Positions 45,431 to 53,973 of a DNA stretch of 64,000 nucleotides are shown here, one piece after another (position 1 is the first letter of the stretch; the number at the start of each line of letters is the position of its first letter). Under the pieces are notes generated by a model. It worked only from the letters and a program-made list of their open reading frames with translations. It was not told the origin of the DNA and ran no database searches. This DNA is from Pseudomonas profundi. GTDB taxonomy: Bacteria > Pseudomonadota > Gammaproteobacteria > Pseudomonadales > Pseudomonadaceae. A program made the translations under genes and the position numbers. Location: contig NZ_VTPZ01000001.1 of NCBI RefSeq assembly GCF_008638305.1, positions 496,001 through 560,000 of the forward strand. Direction: 5' to 3'.

Positions 45431-46570
45431 TCATTTTTTCAATGTTTCGCGGGCGATGATGTTCTTCATGATCTGTGCCGTGCCATCGCCGATCTGCAAG
45501 CCCTGTACGTCGCGCAGTCGCTGACCGAAGGGCAGGTCTTCACCGTAACCGGTATGACCGTGCGCCAGCAGGCACTGATTGATCACGTCAAAGGATAACT
45601 TTGGCCCCCACCACTTGTTCATTGCCGCTTCGGTGCTGTGCGGCAGCCCGCTGTCTTTCAGCCACAACGCATTAAAACACTGCAATCGGGCAGCATGCAC
45701 GAACGTCTGGTATTCGGCCAGCGGATGAGTCAATCCCTGGAAACCTGCCAATGGCTGACCAAAGGCCTGACGCTGGGTCAGCCATTGCCAGGTTTCGTCC
45801 AGCGATACCTGGGCCAGGGCCAGACACTGCAGGCCGATCAGGGCGCGGCTGTAATCGAAGCCCTGCATCACCTGCTTGAAGCCTTTGCCTTCATCGCCGA
45901 GCATATTCGCCGCCGGCACTTCGACATTATCAAAGAAGATCGAACCGCGGCCAATAGCGCGCTGCCCGGCGTCCTCGAACCGCGTCGTGGTAATACCCGG
46001 CAGATTCATCGGCACCAGGAAGGCGCTGATACCATTGGCGCGCTGCTCGACGGTGCCGGTACGGGCAAAGACAACCGCTACGTCAGCCTGATCAGCCATG
46101 GAAATGGAGGTCTTTTCACCGTTGAGTACAAAGGCATCACCGCGCCGTTCGGCCTTGAGCCGAAGGTTGGCAGCGTCAGATCCGCCGTGTGGCTCGGTCA
46201 GCGCAATGCAGACCACCTTGCGGCCTGCGGTAATCTCAGCCAACCACTCACGCGCCAGCTCCGGCGCAGCGTGGCTGGCGATGATCTGGCCATTAAGTGA
46301 CGCTAGCAGCGGGATGTAGCCGACGTTGAAATCACCCTTGGAAATCTCTTCGATGATGACACCGCTGGTCATGCAGTCCAGATCGCTGCCGCCGAATTCC
46401 GATGACAACTCACCACCCAGAAAACCCATCTCGCCCATCTGCTGGATGGTTTCGCGCTCGATCCGGCCTTCCTTGTCCCGCCGGCGATACCCTGGGGCGA
46501 GCACGTCGGCGCTGAAGCGCGCAACACTTTCGCGGATGGCGTTCTGTTCGTCACTGAATGCAAAGTTCAT
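45431..46570 (-). CDS. aliB: Acyl-CoA dehydrogenase, cyclohexanecarboxyl-CoA dehydrogenase-like
   Basis: A 379-residue FAD-dependent acyl-CoA dehydrogenase: MNFAFSDEQNAIRESVARFSADVLAPGYRRRDKEGR-like start, CIALTEPHGGSDAANLRLKAERRGDAFVLNGEKTSIS (FAD/acyl site), GFDYSRALIGLQCL, and the C-terminal HGHTGYGEDLPFGQRLRDVQGLQIGDGTAQIMKNIIAR. In the pathway it oxidises cyclohexanecarboxyl-CoA to cyclohex-1-ene-1-carboxyl-CoA. The assignment rests on family plus the neighbours aliA, badH and badI. Confidence 0.85.
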   Translation of the reverse strand: MNFAFSDEQNAIRESVARFSADVLAPGYRRRDKEGRIERETIQQMGEMGFLGGELSSEFGGSDLDCMTSGVIIEEISKGDFNVGYIPLLASLNGQIIASHAAPELAREWLAEITAGRKVVCIALTEPHGGSDAANLRLKAERRGDAFVLNGEKTSISMADQADVAVVFARTGTVEQRANGISAFLVPMNLPGITTTRFEDAGQRAIGRGSIFFDNVEVPAANMLGDEGKGFKQVMQGFDYSRALIGLQCLALAQVSLDETWQWLTQRQAFGQPLAGFQGLTHPLAEYQTFVHAARLQCFNALWLKDSGLPHSTEAAMNKWWGPKLSFDVINQCLLAHGHTGYGEDLPFGQRLRDVQGLQIGDGTAQIMKNIIARETLKK

Positions 46571-46594
46571 ATCGTATCTCCAAACCCGGCTGCC

Positions 46595-46645
46595 AGACTC
46601 TGTTGACCTTTCACAGCGAAACGCGGAGAAAGGTCAACAGACTCT
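46595..46645. repeat. Small palindromic element flanked by a 7-bp direct repeat
   Basis: TGTTGACCTTTC (46601-46612) and its exact complement GAAAGGTCAACA (46628-46639) enclose 15 bases. AGACTCT occurs at both ends (46595-46601 and 46639-46645), overlapping the repeat ends by one base, so it looks like a tiny inverted-repeat insertion with a target duplication. The end sequence resembles the MITE-like element at 12062 (AGGGTCTGTTGCCGTTTC). It lies between badI and aliB. Confidence 0.55.
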
Positions 46646-46681
46646 AATGTTTGCCGGCGGCGAACCACCGGCATCACGCTG

Positions 46682-47464
46682 TTATTTATAGAATTTGCGG
46701 AAGTCAGGCTTGCGCTTTTCGAGGAACGCTTTGCCGCCTTCCTTCGACTCGTCAGTGTCGTAGTACAGACTCAGCGCCTGCATACCCAGGGCACCTATAC
46801 CGGCGATGTTCTCGCTATCGGCATTGAACGAGCGCTTGGCGATGGATAGTGCTGTTGGGCTCTTCTCGAGAATCTCGTCGCACCACTTCTGCACTTCGGC
46901 ATCGAGCTCGGACTGGGGCACAACCGCGTTGACCAGGCCCCATTCCATTGCCTGCTGCGCGGTGTACTTGCGGCACAGGTACCAGATCTCCCGGGCGCGT
47001 TTTTCGCCAATCACGCGGGACAGATAGGCGGTACCGAAGCCCGGATCCACCGAACCGACCTTGGGACCCGCCTGACCGAAGATGGCGTTATCCGAGGCGA
47101 TGGTCAGATCGCATACCACGTGCAGCACATGGCCGCCGCCGATCGCGAAGCCGTTAACGCGGGCGATGACCGGCTTGGGCACCTGGCGGATCAGTGTCTG
47201 CAGCTCTTCCACCGGTAAACCGATGATGCCACGACCGTCGTACTGACCGTCGTGCGCGCCCTGATCACCACCGGTACAGAAAGCCTTGTCACCGGCACCG
47301 GTGAGCACGATGACACCGATGCTCTTGTCCCAGCCAGCGCGATTGAAAGCATCCAGCAGCTCCATGCAGGTCTGGCCGCGGAAAGCGTTGTAGCGCTCCG
47401 GGCGGTTGAGCGTGATGGTCGCGACGCCGTCTTTTTCTTCGTAGAGGATATCTTCGTAGTTCAT
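46682..47464 (-). CDS. badI: 2-Ketocyclohexanecarboxyl-CoA hydrolase (ring cleavage)
   Basis: A 260-residue crotonase-fold enzyme that opens the alicyclic ring to give pimelyl-CoA. MNYEDILYEEKDGVATITLNRPERYNAFRGQTCMEL, GDKAFCTGGDQGAHDGQYDGRGIIGLP and VNGFAIGGGHVLHVVCDLTIAS are characteristic of the MenB/BadI subgroup, whose GGDQ and oxyanion-hole Gly residues are seen. The stretch KVGSVDPGFGTAYLSRVIGEKRAREIWYLCRKY is also typical. It follows badH by 15 bases. Confidence 0.9.
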   Translation of the reverse strand: MNYEDILYEEKDGVATITLNRPERYNAFRGQTCMELLDAFNRAGWDKSIGVIVLTGAGDKAFCTGGDQGAHDGQYDGRGIIGLPVEELQTLIRQVPKPVIARVNGFAIGGGHVLHVVCDLTIASDNAIFGQAGPKVGSVDPGFGTAYLSRVIGEKRAREIWYLCRKYTAQQAMEWGLVNAVVPQSELDAEVQKWCDEILEKSPTALSIAKRSFNADSENIAGIGALGMQALSLYYDTDESKEGGKAFLEKRKPDFRKFYK

Positions 47465-47479
47465 GTTGTTTTTCTCCTG

Positions 47480-48247
47480 TTAGCCGGCCATGGTCAGGCC
47501 GCCGGACACACTGATCACCTGGCCTGTAATGAAATTCGCATCGTCGCTGGACAGCAAAGCAATGATGCCGGGGAAGTCTTCTGGCTGACCGAGGCGACGC
47601 ATCGGCACAGCGTTCTTGAATGCTTCGAGCAGCTTCTCGGGGTTGTTCGCAGTGTCCGCGACGCCCTTGAGTAACGCGGTGTCCGTCGGGCCGGGGCACA
47701 CCACGTTCACGGTGACGTTCTTGGTGGCCAGCTCGCGCGCCAGGGTCTTGCTCAGACCCACCAGACCCGCCTTGCATGCGGCGTAAACTGCTTCACCGGA
47801 GGAGCCGACGCGCGCTGCGTCGGACGCAATATTGACGACCTTGCCGCCGCCCGCCTCGAGCATTTTCGGCAGCACCACGTGGTGCATATTCAGCGCACCG
47901 GTCAGGTTGATGGCGATGAGCTGCTCCCACATCTGCGGCTCGGTCTTGAGGAACGGCATGAAGCGATCAAAACCAGCGTTATTGACCAGCACTGTCGGCA
48001 CGCCGAAGTCCGCTTCGATTGCCGCGACGGTGGTTTCGATCGCTGCGTAATCGGTGATATCCGCTGCGTAGGCCTTGGCCTTGCCACCGTTCTCAATAAT
48101 CAGATCTACAGTGGCCTGGGCCGCTGCCTGGTCGCGATCAAGCACTGCGACATTGCACCCTTCCTCGCCAAAGCGAGCACAGACTGCGCGACCGATTCCG
48201 CCACCGCCGCCGGTGATGATGACCGTTTTCCCATTAAGACCTTTCAT
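47480..48247 (-). CDS. badH: 2-Hydroxycyclohexanecarboxyl-CoA dehydrogenase
   Basis: A 255-residue SDR with TGGGGGIGRAVC (NAD site), VLVNNAGFD, VVNIASDAARVGSSGEAVYAACKAGLVG (Ser, Tyr, Lys), and GPTDTALLKGVADTANNPEKLLEAFKNAVPMRRLGQPED. This resembles BadH, which oxidises 2-hydroxycyclohexanecarboxyl-CoA to the 2-keto ester. It lies between aliA and badI. Confidence 0.9.
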   Translation of the reverse strand: MKGLNGKTVIITGGGGGIGRAVCARFGEEGCNVAVLDRDQAAAQATVDLIIENGGKAKAYAADITDYAAIETTVAAIEADFGVPTVLVNNAGFDRFMPFLKTEPQMWEQLIAINLTGALNMHHVVLPKMLEAGGGKVVNIASDAARVGSSGEAVYAACKAGLVGLSKTLARELATKNVTVNVVCPGPTDTALLKGVADTANNPEKLLEAFKNAVPMRRLGQPEDFPGIIALLSSDDANFITGQVISVSGGLTMAG

Positions 48248-48278
48248 AGCAAACCTCTCTGCAGCTTGGATTGAGCGC

Positions 48279-49943
48279 TCAGGCCCGTTTGGCCGGTGCG
48301 ATTTGAACGTTCTGCGCCAGCTCGCGCAGCTTGAATTTCTGGATTTTTCCCGATGGCGTGCGGGGCAATTCCTGCAGCACCTCCAGATACTCCGGCAGGT
48401 AATTGCGTGATACGCCCTGCTTGGAAAGGAAGGCAGCCACTTCGTCGAGCGTGAGGTCGGTATATCCGTTATGCAGGGTCACGTAGGCGCACATCCGCTC
48501 GCCAAGGCGCGAATCCGGACAGCCCACCAGGGCGACCGCGGAAATGCCGGGGTGCTTGTAAAGCAGGTTCTCGATCTCGACCACCGGAATGTTCTCGCCA
48601 CCGCGGATGATCACGTCCTTGGTGCGGCCGGTGATACGGATGTATCCATCCGCATCGATGGTCGCCAGATCCCCGGTGGCGAACCAACCCTCGTCGTCCA
48701 CGCTGTACAGCTCTGGCCGCTTGAGGTAACCCACAAACAGGCTTGCGCCGCGGACCAGGAGATTGCCTTCCTGCCCTGCGCCCATCTGCTCGTGCTGGTC
48801 GTTTTCAATCTTGACCTCCGTGAAAGGCAACGCCACGCCATCGGTAGTGCTCCAACGCGAGGCGTCATCCTCCGGACGGGTCATAGTCACGGCACCGTTC
48901 TCGGTCATGCCCCAGGCGGAAATGATCCTGGCAGGCAGCACGCCAGCGGCACGCTCGACCAGTGCGCCGGGAATGGGCGCTCCGGCGGAAACGAAGATGC
49001 GCAGGGAATCGAGATTGCCGGTAGCCGTCGGAGCGGTGTCGATCAGGTCGGCCAGGAACGGCGTGGAGGCCATGGTAAAGGTGGGCTTCTCGGCCGATGC
49101 GATGCGGCCAAAAGCTTTCGCATCCCAGATATCCTGCAGCACCACGCGCGCTTTCAAATAGACAGGCATCAGCACGCCATACAGAAAGCCTGTCTGGTGC
49201 GCCATTGGCGAGGACATCATGACCACATCATCAGCATTCAGATGCAGGCGCTCGGCATAGGGCCGCACATTGCTGAACAGGGTATTGGAGGTATGCAGAA
49301 CGCCCTTGGGCTCACCGGTAGTGCCGGAGGTAAACAGAAGCTGGATGACATCGTCTGCCGACGGCTTGCGCTCGGCGAAGAGCGCCGCGGTGTCGGCCTC
49401 CTCTTCCCAGGCGCGCTCCAGCAGCACCTTCTCGAAACTGTCTTCACCCTGGCCGTCAATCACCAGAACCTGTTTGAGGTTTGGCAGGTCGGCACGAATA
49501 TTGGCGGCCATTTCCGCATAGTTAAAGTTACGGAAAGATTGCGGCACGACCAGTACGCGCGTTTCGGCGTGGGCCAGCATGAAGCGCAGCTCGCGTTCGC
49601 GGAAAATCGGCATTAGAGGATTGAGCACCGCACCGATGCGCACACAGGCCAGGTTCAAAGCAATCATTTCCCACCAGTTAGGCAACTGACAGGACACCAC
49701 TTCACCCTTCCCTACACCGAGCGCCGCCAGGCCTGCGGCCATGCGGGTGACAATGCTATCAAGCTGACCGTAGGTGAGCTCCCTGCGCTCATCGCTGGCG
49801 ACTCGATAGCCGACCACGGCCACTGCGCCAGGTGTCTGGGCGACGATTTCGTCAAGATAGTCAGTAATGATCATGTCATTCCACGCACCACTACGGATCA
49901 TTCCGGCACGACGTTCAGTAAAGCCATCTGTTGTTATTTTCAT
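48279..49943 (-). CDS. aliA: Cyclohexanecarboxylate-CoA ligase
   Basis: A 554-residue AMP-forming acyl-CoA synthetase: LLFTSGTTGEPKGVLHTSNT (P-loop), ISAWGMTENGAVTMT (A5), GWFATGDLATIDADGYIRITGRTKDVIIRGGENIPVVEIE (A7-A8) and the Lys of PRTPSGKIQKFKLRE. It activates cyclohexanecarboxylate as the first step of the pathway, as AliA does in R. palustris. The assignment is strengthened by badH, badI and aliB behind it. The ATG at 49943 follows GGAG by 6 bases. Confidence 0.88.
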   Translation of the reverse strand: MKITTDGFTERRAGMIRSGAWNDMIITDYLDEIVAQTPGAVAVVGYRVASDERRELTYGQLDSIVTRMAAGLAALGVGKGEVVSCQLPNWWEMIALNLACVRIGAVLNPLMPIFRERELRFMLAHAETRVLVVPQSFRNFNYAEMAANIRADLPNLKQVLVIDGQGEDSFEKVLLERAWEEEADTAALFAERKPSADDVIQLLFTSGTTGEPKGVLHTSNTLFSNVRPYAERLHLNADDVVMMSSPMAHQTGFLYGVLMPVYLKARVVLQDIWDAKAFGRIASAEKPTFTMASTPFLADLIDTAPTATGNLDSLRIFVSAGAPIPGALVERAAGVLPARIISAWGMTENGAVTMTRPEDDASRWSTTDGVALPFTEVKIENDQHEQMGAGQEGNLLVRGASLFVGYLKRPELYSVDDEGWFATGDLATIDADGYIRITGRTKDVIIRGGENIPVVEIENLLYKHPGISAVALVGCPDSRLGERMCAYVTLHNGYTDLTLDEVAAFLSKQGVSRNYLPEYLEVLQELPRTPSGKIQKFKLRELAQNVQIAPAKRA

Positions 49944-50018
49944 CACTATCTCCCGAGAGAGTGGCGGTTCTTTTATGTGCAGGTCCTGGCACTCAATACG
50001 TGCTGCCTGTTGTTCAAA

Positions 50019-50080
50019 ACATTAAGACTGGTCGCGCTATATGTCAACATGTTGTCTTTATATTTTTTCGCGCCTAAACT
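50019..50080. promoter_or_regulatory. Divergent aliA and badK promoters sharing a palindromic operator
   Basis: Minus strand: TTGACA (50047-50042), 17 bases, TAATGT (50024-50019), for aliA. Plus strand: TTGTCT (50052-50057), 17 bases, TAAACT (50075-50080), for badK. Both -35 boxes are in the near-palindrome GTCAACATGTTGTC (50043-50056), so one bound repressor would stop both. The core ATGTTGACAT is shared with the liv-type promoter. Confidence 0.8.
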
Positions 50081-50147
50081 CTGAGCTGTCAAGCCCGTCA
50101 CCGCTCGGTTAGGGCGTGCCTGTTCACTCAAACAAGAAGGAAAACAG

Positions 50148-50924
50148 ATGAGTTACAGCAACATTCTGGTGGAAACCCACGATGCGATCGGCCTGATTCG
50201 GCTGCATCGCCCCGCCGTATACAACGCGCTGAATAACGCCTTGATGGATGAGCTGGGAGACGCTTTACGTGCCTTCGAGCAGAATGCGGACATCCGCGCA
50301 ATGGTCATCACCGGGAGTGAAAAAGCCTTCGCCGCGGGTGCGGACATATCGGAAATCCGCAGCATGTCGTTTTCCGATGCCTACCTGAGCAACTTCGTAA
50401 CCGCCAATTGGGAACAGGCTGCCCATTGCCGCAAACCGGTCATCGCTGCCGTTGCAGGGCTGGCACTGGGTGGAGGATGTGAACTGGCGATGATGTGCGA
50501 TTTCATTATCGCTGCCGACAATGCCCGTTTCGGACAACCTGAGGTCAAGGTCGGCACACTGCCGGGCGCCGGCGGGACGCAGCGACTGGCCCGGGCAGTG
50601 GGCAAGGCAAAGGCCATGGACATGTGCCTGACCGGGCGCACCATGGACGCCCAGGAAGCCGAGCGCAGTGGACTGGTCAGCCGCATCGTGCCGACCGACA
50701 AGCTACTTGAGGAAGCGTTAAGCGCCGCGTCTGCAATCAGCGCCAGTTCCGGGATGGCGGCCATGCTCAACAAGGAGGCGGTGAATCGGGCCTTCGAGAC
50801 CACACTGGCCGAAGGCATTCAGTTCGAACGCCGGTTGATCCATGCCAGCTTCGCCAGTGAAGACCAGAAGGAAGGCATGCAGGCGTTCGTCGAAAAGCGG
50901 AAACCGAGCTGGCGCCATCGGTAA
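50148..50924 (+). CDS. badK: Cyclohex-1-ene-1-carboxyl-CoA hydratase
   Basis: A 258-residue enoyl-CoA hydratase/isomerase: [92 protein letters not shown]. The two catalytic Glu residues of crotonases are at GGGCE(L) and PEVKVGT positions. It is divergent from aliA and adds the hydratase step between aliB and badH. A general fatty-acid hydratase is possible, but the shared promoter region supports BadK. Confidence 0.85.
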   Translation: MSYSNILVETHDAIGLIRLHRPAVYNALNNALMDELGDALRAFEQNADIRAMVITGSEKAFAAGADISEIRSMSFSDAYLSNFVTANWEQAAHCRKPVIAAVAGLALGGGCELAMMCDFIIAADNARFGQPEVKVGTLPGAGGTQRLARAVGKAKAMDMCLTGRTMDAQEAERSGLVSRIVPTDKLLEEALSAASAISASSGMAAMLNKEAVNRAFETTLAEGIQFERRLIHASFASEDQKEGMQAFVEKRKPSWRHR

Positions 50925-50966
50925 TAACTTACCTTTGCCGTCAGGAACGATCGTTGTGTCTGAGGC

Positions 50967-52349
50967 TTAAATAACCCGCGAATATCTGGTCGTCTCACCC
51001 GACGCCTGATAAGCGTCAAAGACCATGCAGATCGAGCGTACCAGCAGTCTTCCTGCAGGCATCACGGTCAGACTGCCCTCCTCCAGACTCAGCAGTCGAT
51101 CCCGGTGCATCTGCTCAAGCACCGGCCAGCAATCGGCGAAGTACTCACGAAACACGATCTCGAAACGCTGCTCGATATCGGCGAATTCGAGTTCAAAATG
51201 GCAGATAAGCTGGGAAATCACGGCGCGGCGCAGCCGGTCATCTGCATTGCAGACCAGCCCACGATGCGTAGCAAGCTGGCCGTTTTCAAGGCTGTCCTGA
51301 TAGCCCCGGACGTCGTTGTCGTTCTGGCTATACAGGTCACCGATCTGGCTGATTGCCGACGCGCCCATGCCAATCAGATCACAACGGCCGTGGGTGGTAT
51401 ATCCCTGGAAGTTTCGCTGCAGCAGCCCGGTTTCCTGCGCGTTGGTGAGACTGTCATCCGGCAGGGCGAAGTGATCCATGCCAATGTACCGATAGCCGGC
51501 GCTGGTGAGCTGATGCACGCAGCCCTCGAGCATCGCCAGCCGGGCTTCGGCTGACGGCAGGTCTGCTTCATTGATGTGCCGCTGGGGAGCAAAACGATCA
51601 GGCAGATGGGCGTAACTGAAAACCGACAACCGATCCGGCCTGAGTTCGATAATGGTCTCGAGGGTTCTGGCGAAGCTGTCCGGGGTCTGTTTTGGCAAGC
51701 CGTAGATCAAGTCAATATTGATCGACCGGTAGGCCAGGGTTCGCCCCGCATCCATCACAGCCTGGGTTTGCTCAATACTTTGCAGCCTGTTGACGGCACG
51801 CTGTACCTGCGGGTCGAGATCCTGAACGCCCAGGCTGAGCCGGTTGAAACCCAACTCACGCAGCATGCCGATAGTCGACCAGTCCGCTTCACGCGGATCG
51901 ATTTCGATGCTGTAGTCGCCGATATCGTCTTCATGCAGGGAAAAGTGCGCGCGGAGCTTGGCCATCAGTCCGCGCATTTCAGCATGGCTGAAAAAGGTTG
52001 GCGTTCCCCCGCCGAGATGTAGCTGCTCGACCATCTGATGCCGGCCGATAGACTGGCTGACCAATTCAATTTCACGATAGAGCGCCCGCAAGTAGGGCTG
52101 GGAACGACTGCGATCCTTGGTGATGACCTTGTTGCAGGCGCAGTAGTAACAGCTGTTCGCACAGAACGGCACGTGCAGGTACAGAGAAAGGTCCCGGCCG
52201 GCTGCCTTGCTCGCAGCCAGAGCATACTCCAGCACCAGTGGTGACATGTCTTGGTGAAATTGCAGCGCTGTGGGGTATGAGGTATAGCGCGGGCCTGCCT
52301 TGTCATAACGGCGAATGAGCTCCGCGTCCCAGCGAATGGGGTTGAACAT
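50967..52349 (-). CDS. hemN: Oxygen-independent coproporphyrinogen III dehydrogenase HemN
   Basis: A 460-residue radical SAM enzyme of anaerobic haem synthesis. The cluster motif CANSCYYC has Cys at 63, 67 and 70; a further Cys at 72 is seen in HemN. GGGTPTFF, SIEIDPRE and IYGLPKQT follow. The HemN-specific N-terminus RYDKAGPRYTSYPTALQF is present. It is convergent with badK and has an Anr/FNR-type box upstream (52411-52424), explaining low-oxygen induction. Confidence 0.95.
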   Translation of the reverse strand: MFNPIRWDAELIRRYDKAGPRYTSYPTALQFHQDMSPLVLEYALAASKAAGRDLSLYLHVPFCANSCYYCACNKVITKDRSRSQPYLRALYREIELVSQSIGRHQMVEQLHLGGGTPTFFSHAEMRGLMAKLRAHFSLHEDDIGDYSIEIDPREADWSTIGMLRELGFNRLSLGVQDLDPQVQRAVNRLQSIEQTQAVMDAGRTLAYRSINIDLIYGLPKQTPDSFARTLETIIELRPDRLSVFSYAHLPDRFAPQRHINEADLPSAEARLAMLEGCVHQLTSAGYRYIGMDHFALPDDSLTNAQETGLLQRNFQGYTTHGRCDLIGMGASAISQIGDLYSQNDNDVRGYQDSLENGQLATHRGLVCNADDRLRRAVISQLICHFELEFADIEQRFEIVFREYFADCWPVLEQMHRDRLLSLEEGSLTVMPAGRLLVRSICMVFDAYQASGETTRYSRVI

Positions 52350-52410
52350 GGCGTTCTCCGGCTACGAATACTGATGTCGCGCAGGTTAAACGCTGGCTCG
52401 GGGCGTCATG

Positions 52411-52424
52411 TTGACGCATATCAA
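52411..52424 (-). promoter_or_regulatory. Anr/FNR box upstream of hemN
   Basis: TTGACGCATATCAA matches the consensus TTGAT-N4-ATCAA with one change. It lies 62 bases before the hemN start, a usual distance for an activator site. It also lies 29 bases past the stop of the CopD-like gene. Confidence 0.75.
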
Positions 52425-52452
52425 CACAGCCCAACTTTCCCCGTACCGCTGG

Positions 52453-52887
52453 TCAGAGCATGAACATCGCCTTGGCACATACGACTATCAGCGCGGCGTG
52501 CAACAGCAGGCTGATATTGATCCAGCGCATGCCCACCGGGCCGACCGGCGCACGGCGGCGGGTCGCTGCCAACGCCAGGTAATGCACAATGATCGAGGTG
52601 GCGAGAATCAGCTTCAGACTGAGCAGCATCGAGAAATTGCTGGAGAACGGTGTTTGCAAATGCTTCCAGTAATTAGTCAACAGCCCGAACCCTGCCCCGT
52701 ACAGCACCAGTGCTACCAGATGGATCACCAGCATGAACCGCCGACGCACAGACTGGTCCAGTTCACTGAGGCTTTGCGCAGGAAGTTGTCTACTGGCGGG
52801 CCATAGAACGAATATCTGGAAGAACAGGCTACCGATGAATGTGGCGGCAGCGAGCAGATGCAACGTCTTGATCGCGAGGTAGGTCAT
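52453..52887 (-). CDS. CopD-like four-helix membrane protein
   Basis: A 144-residue integral membrane protein with four predicted helices (IKTLHLLAAATFIGSLFFQIFVLW; RFMLVIHLVALVLYGAGFGLLT; SMLLSLKLILATSIIVHYLALAA; WINISLLLHAALIVVCAKAMF). Conserved His residues in helices 1 and 2 resemble CopD/YqhA-type haem or copper proteins. The ATG at 52887 gives MTYLAIKTLHLL; upstream in-frame starts add a Pro/Arg-rich, non-family extension. Function unknown. Confidence 0.7.
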   Translation of the reverse strand: MTYLAIKTLHLLAAATFIGSLFFQIFVLWPASRQLPAQSLSELDQSVRRRFMLVIHLVALVLYGAGFGLLTNYWKHLQTPFSSNFSMLLSLKLILATSIIVHYLALAATRRRAPVGPVGMRWINISLLLHAALIVVCAKAMFML

Positions 52888-53069
52888 GGCAGGTCCGTCA
52901 ACGGGCAAAGCGTCAGGATACCGCAAACCGGTATCGAATTTGAGGTTCAATCGCGCGTTCCGGGGAATGGTCCGGGGCATCGCGCAGGGCCCGGTTCGTC
53001 CCGGCCCCCAGGCTCTGGCATTATTTCAGTACACTGCCTTGCCAGAAGGGCTACCGGAAAAGGAATCTG

Positions 53070-53138
53070 ATGCGTTTGAAGCTGGTTTACCTTGCAGAAT
53101 TATTGTCAGCCCTTCTTGTGCTCGGGCAGGCTGAATGA
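53070..53138 (+). CDS. 22-residue leader ORF coupled to modA
   Basis: An ATG at 53070, with AAAAGGA 6-12 bases upstream, opens a 22-codon frame that begins MRLKLVYLAELL and ends GQAE. Its TGA overlaps the modA ATG (ATGA at 53135). It is hydrophobic with a basic start, so it could be a small membrane peptide or simply a translation-coupling leader. No family is recognised. Confidence 0.5.
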   Translation: MRLKLVYLAELLSALLVLGQAE

Positions 53139-53926
53139 GGCTCTCACGCTTGCTTGCCTGCATTGCGCTGATCTGGAGCCTGAGCTGCCCACTTGTCGTG
53201 ACCGCCGGAGGCCCCCTTACCCTCGCAGCCGCTTCGGACCTGCGTTTCGCTCTGGAAGAGATCATCCACGAATGGGACGCGCAGCATCCGCAGGAAAACG
53301 TGCGGGTGATTTACGGCTCCTCGGGTCGCTTCGCCACCCAGATCCGCCAGGGCGCCCCTTTTGATCTGTACATGTCAGCCGATGCCGAGTATGCCGTGGC
53401 ATTGCACCAGGACGGCTTCACTGCAGAGCCGCCGCAACCCTATGCCATTGGCCGGATCGTGTTGTGGAGCCGCGATCGCCAACTGGCCGAAGCAGGCCTT
53501 GGGGAGCTGGCAGTTACACGCCCCAAACGTTTGGCGATTGCACGACCCTCGCATGCCCCGTATGGGGCGAGAGCCCAGGAAGCCCTGCTGGCAAGCGGAG
53601 TGTGGGCCACGGTGGAACCGACCCTGGTTTACGGTGAGAACATTTCCGGTACCGCGCAAATGGCAGAATCCGGCGCTGCGGACGCAGCGATCATCGCCCT
53701 CTCCCTCGCCTTGCATCCGGACATGCAGCGTCAAGGGCATTACCGGCTGATCGACGACAGCCTGCATTCCCTATTGCTACAAGCGATGGTGGTGACGCGT
53801 CGCGCGCGCGACAACCGCAGTGCGCATCGGCTGGCACAGTTCATCCTCGCCCCTGAAGCGCAGCTGATCCTGCAGAAATACGGCTTTGCCGCTCCGCCTG
53901 AAAGTCTTGATCTACCCGCGCCCTAA
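53135..53926 (+). CDS. modA: Molybdate ABC transporter substrate-binding protein ModA
   Basis: A 263-residue periplasmic protein with a signal peptide (cleaved about VVTA-GG). LTLAAASDLRFALEEI, VIYGSSGRFATQIRQGAPFDLYMSADAEY and GENISGTAQMAESGAADAAIIA are the oxyanion-binding motifs of ModA. It captures molybdate for ModBC. It is first in modABC and its ATG overlaps the stop of a 22-codon leader frame. Confidence 0.9.
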   Translation: MRLSRLLACIALIWSLSCPLVVTAGGPLTLAAASDLRFALEEIIHEWDAQHPQENVRVIYGSSGRFATQIRQGAPFDLYMSADAEYAVALHQDGFTAEPPQPYAIGRIVLWSRDRQLAEAGLGELAVTRPKRLAIARPSHAPYGARAQEALLASGVWATVEPTLVYGENISGTAQMAESGAADAAIIALSLALHPDMQRQGHYRLIDDSLHSLLLQAMVVTRRARDNRSAHRLAQFILAPEAQLILQKYGFAAPPESLDLPAP

Positions 53927-53973
53927 GCCGAGCGGCTATCATGAGTCGATGAATATTCCTCACGCTGGCTACC

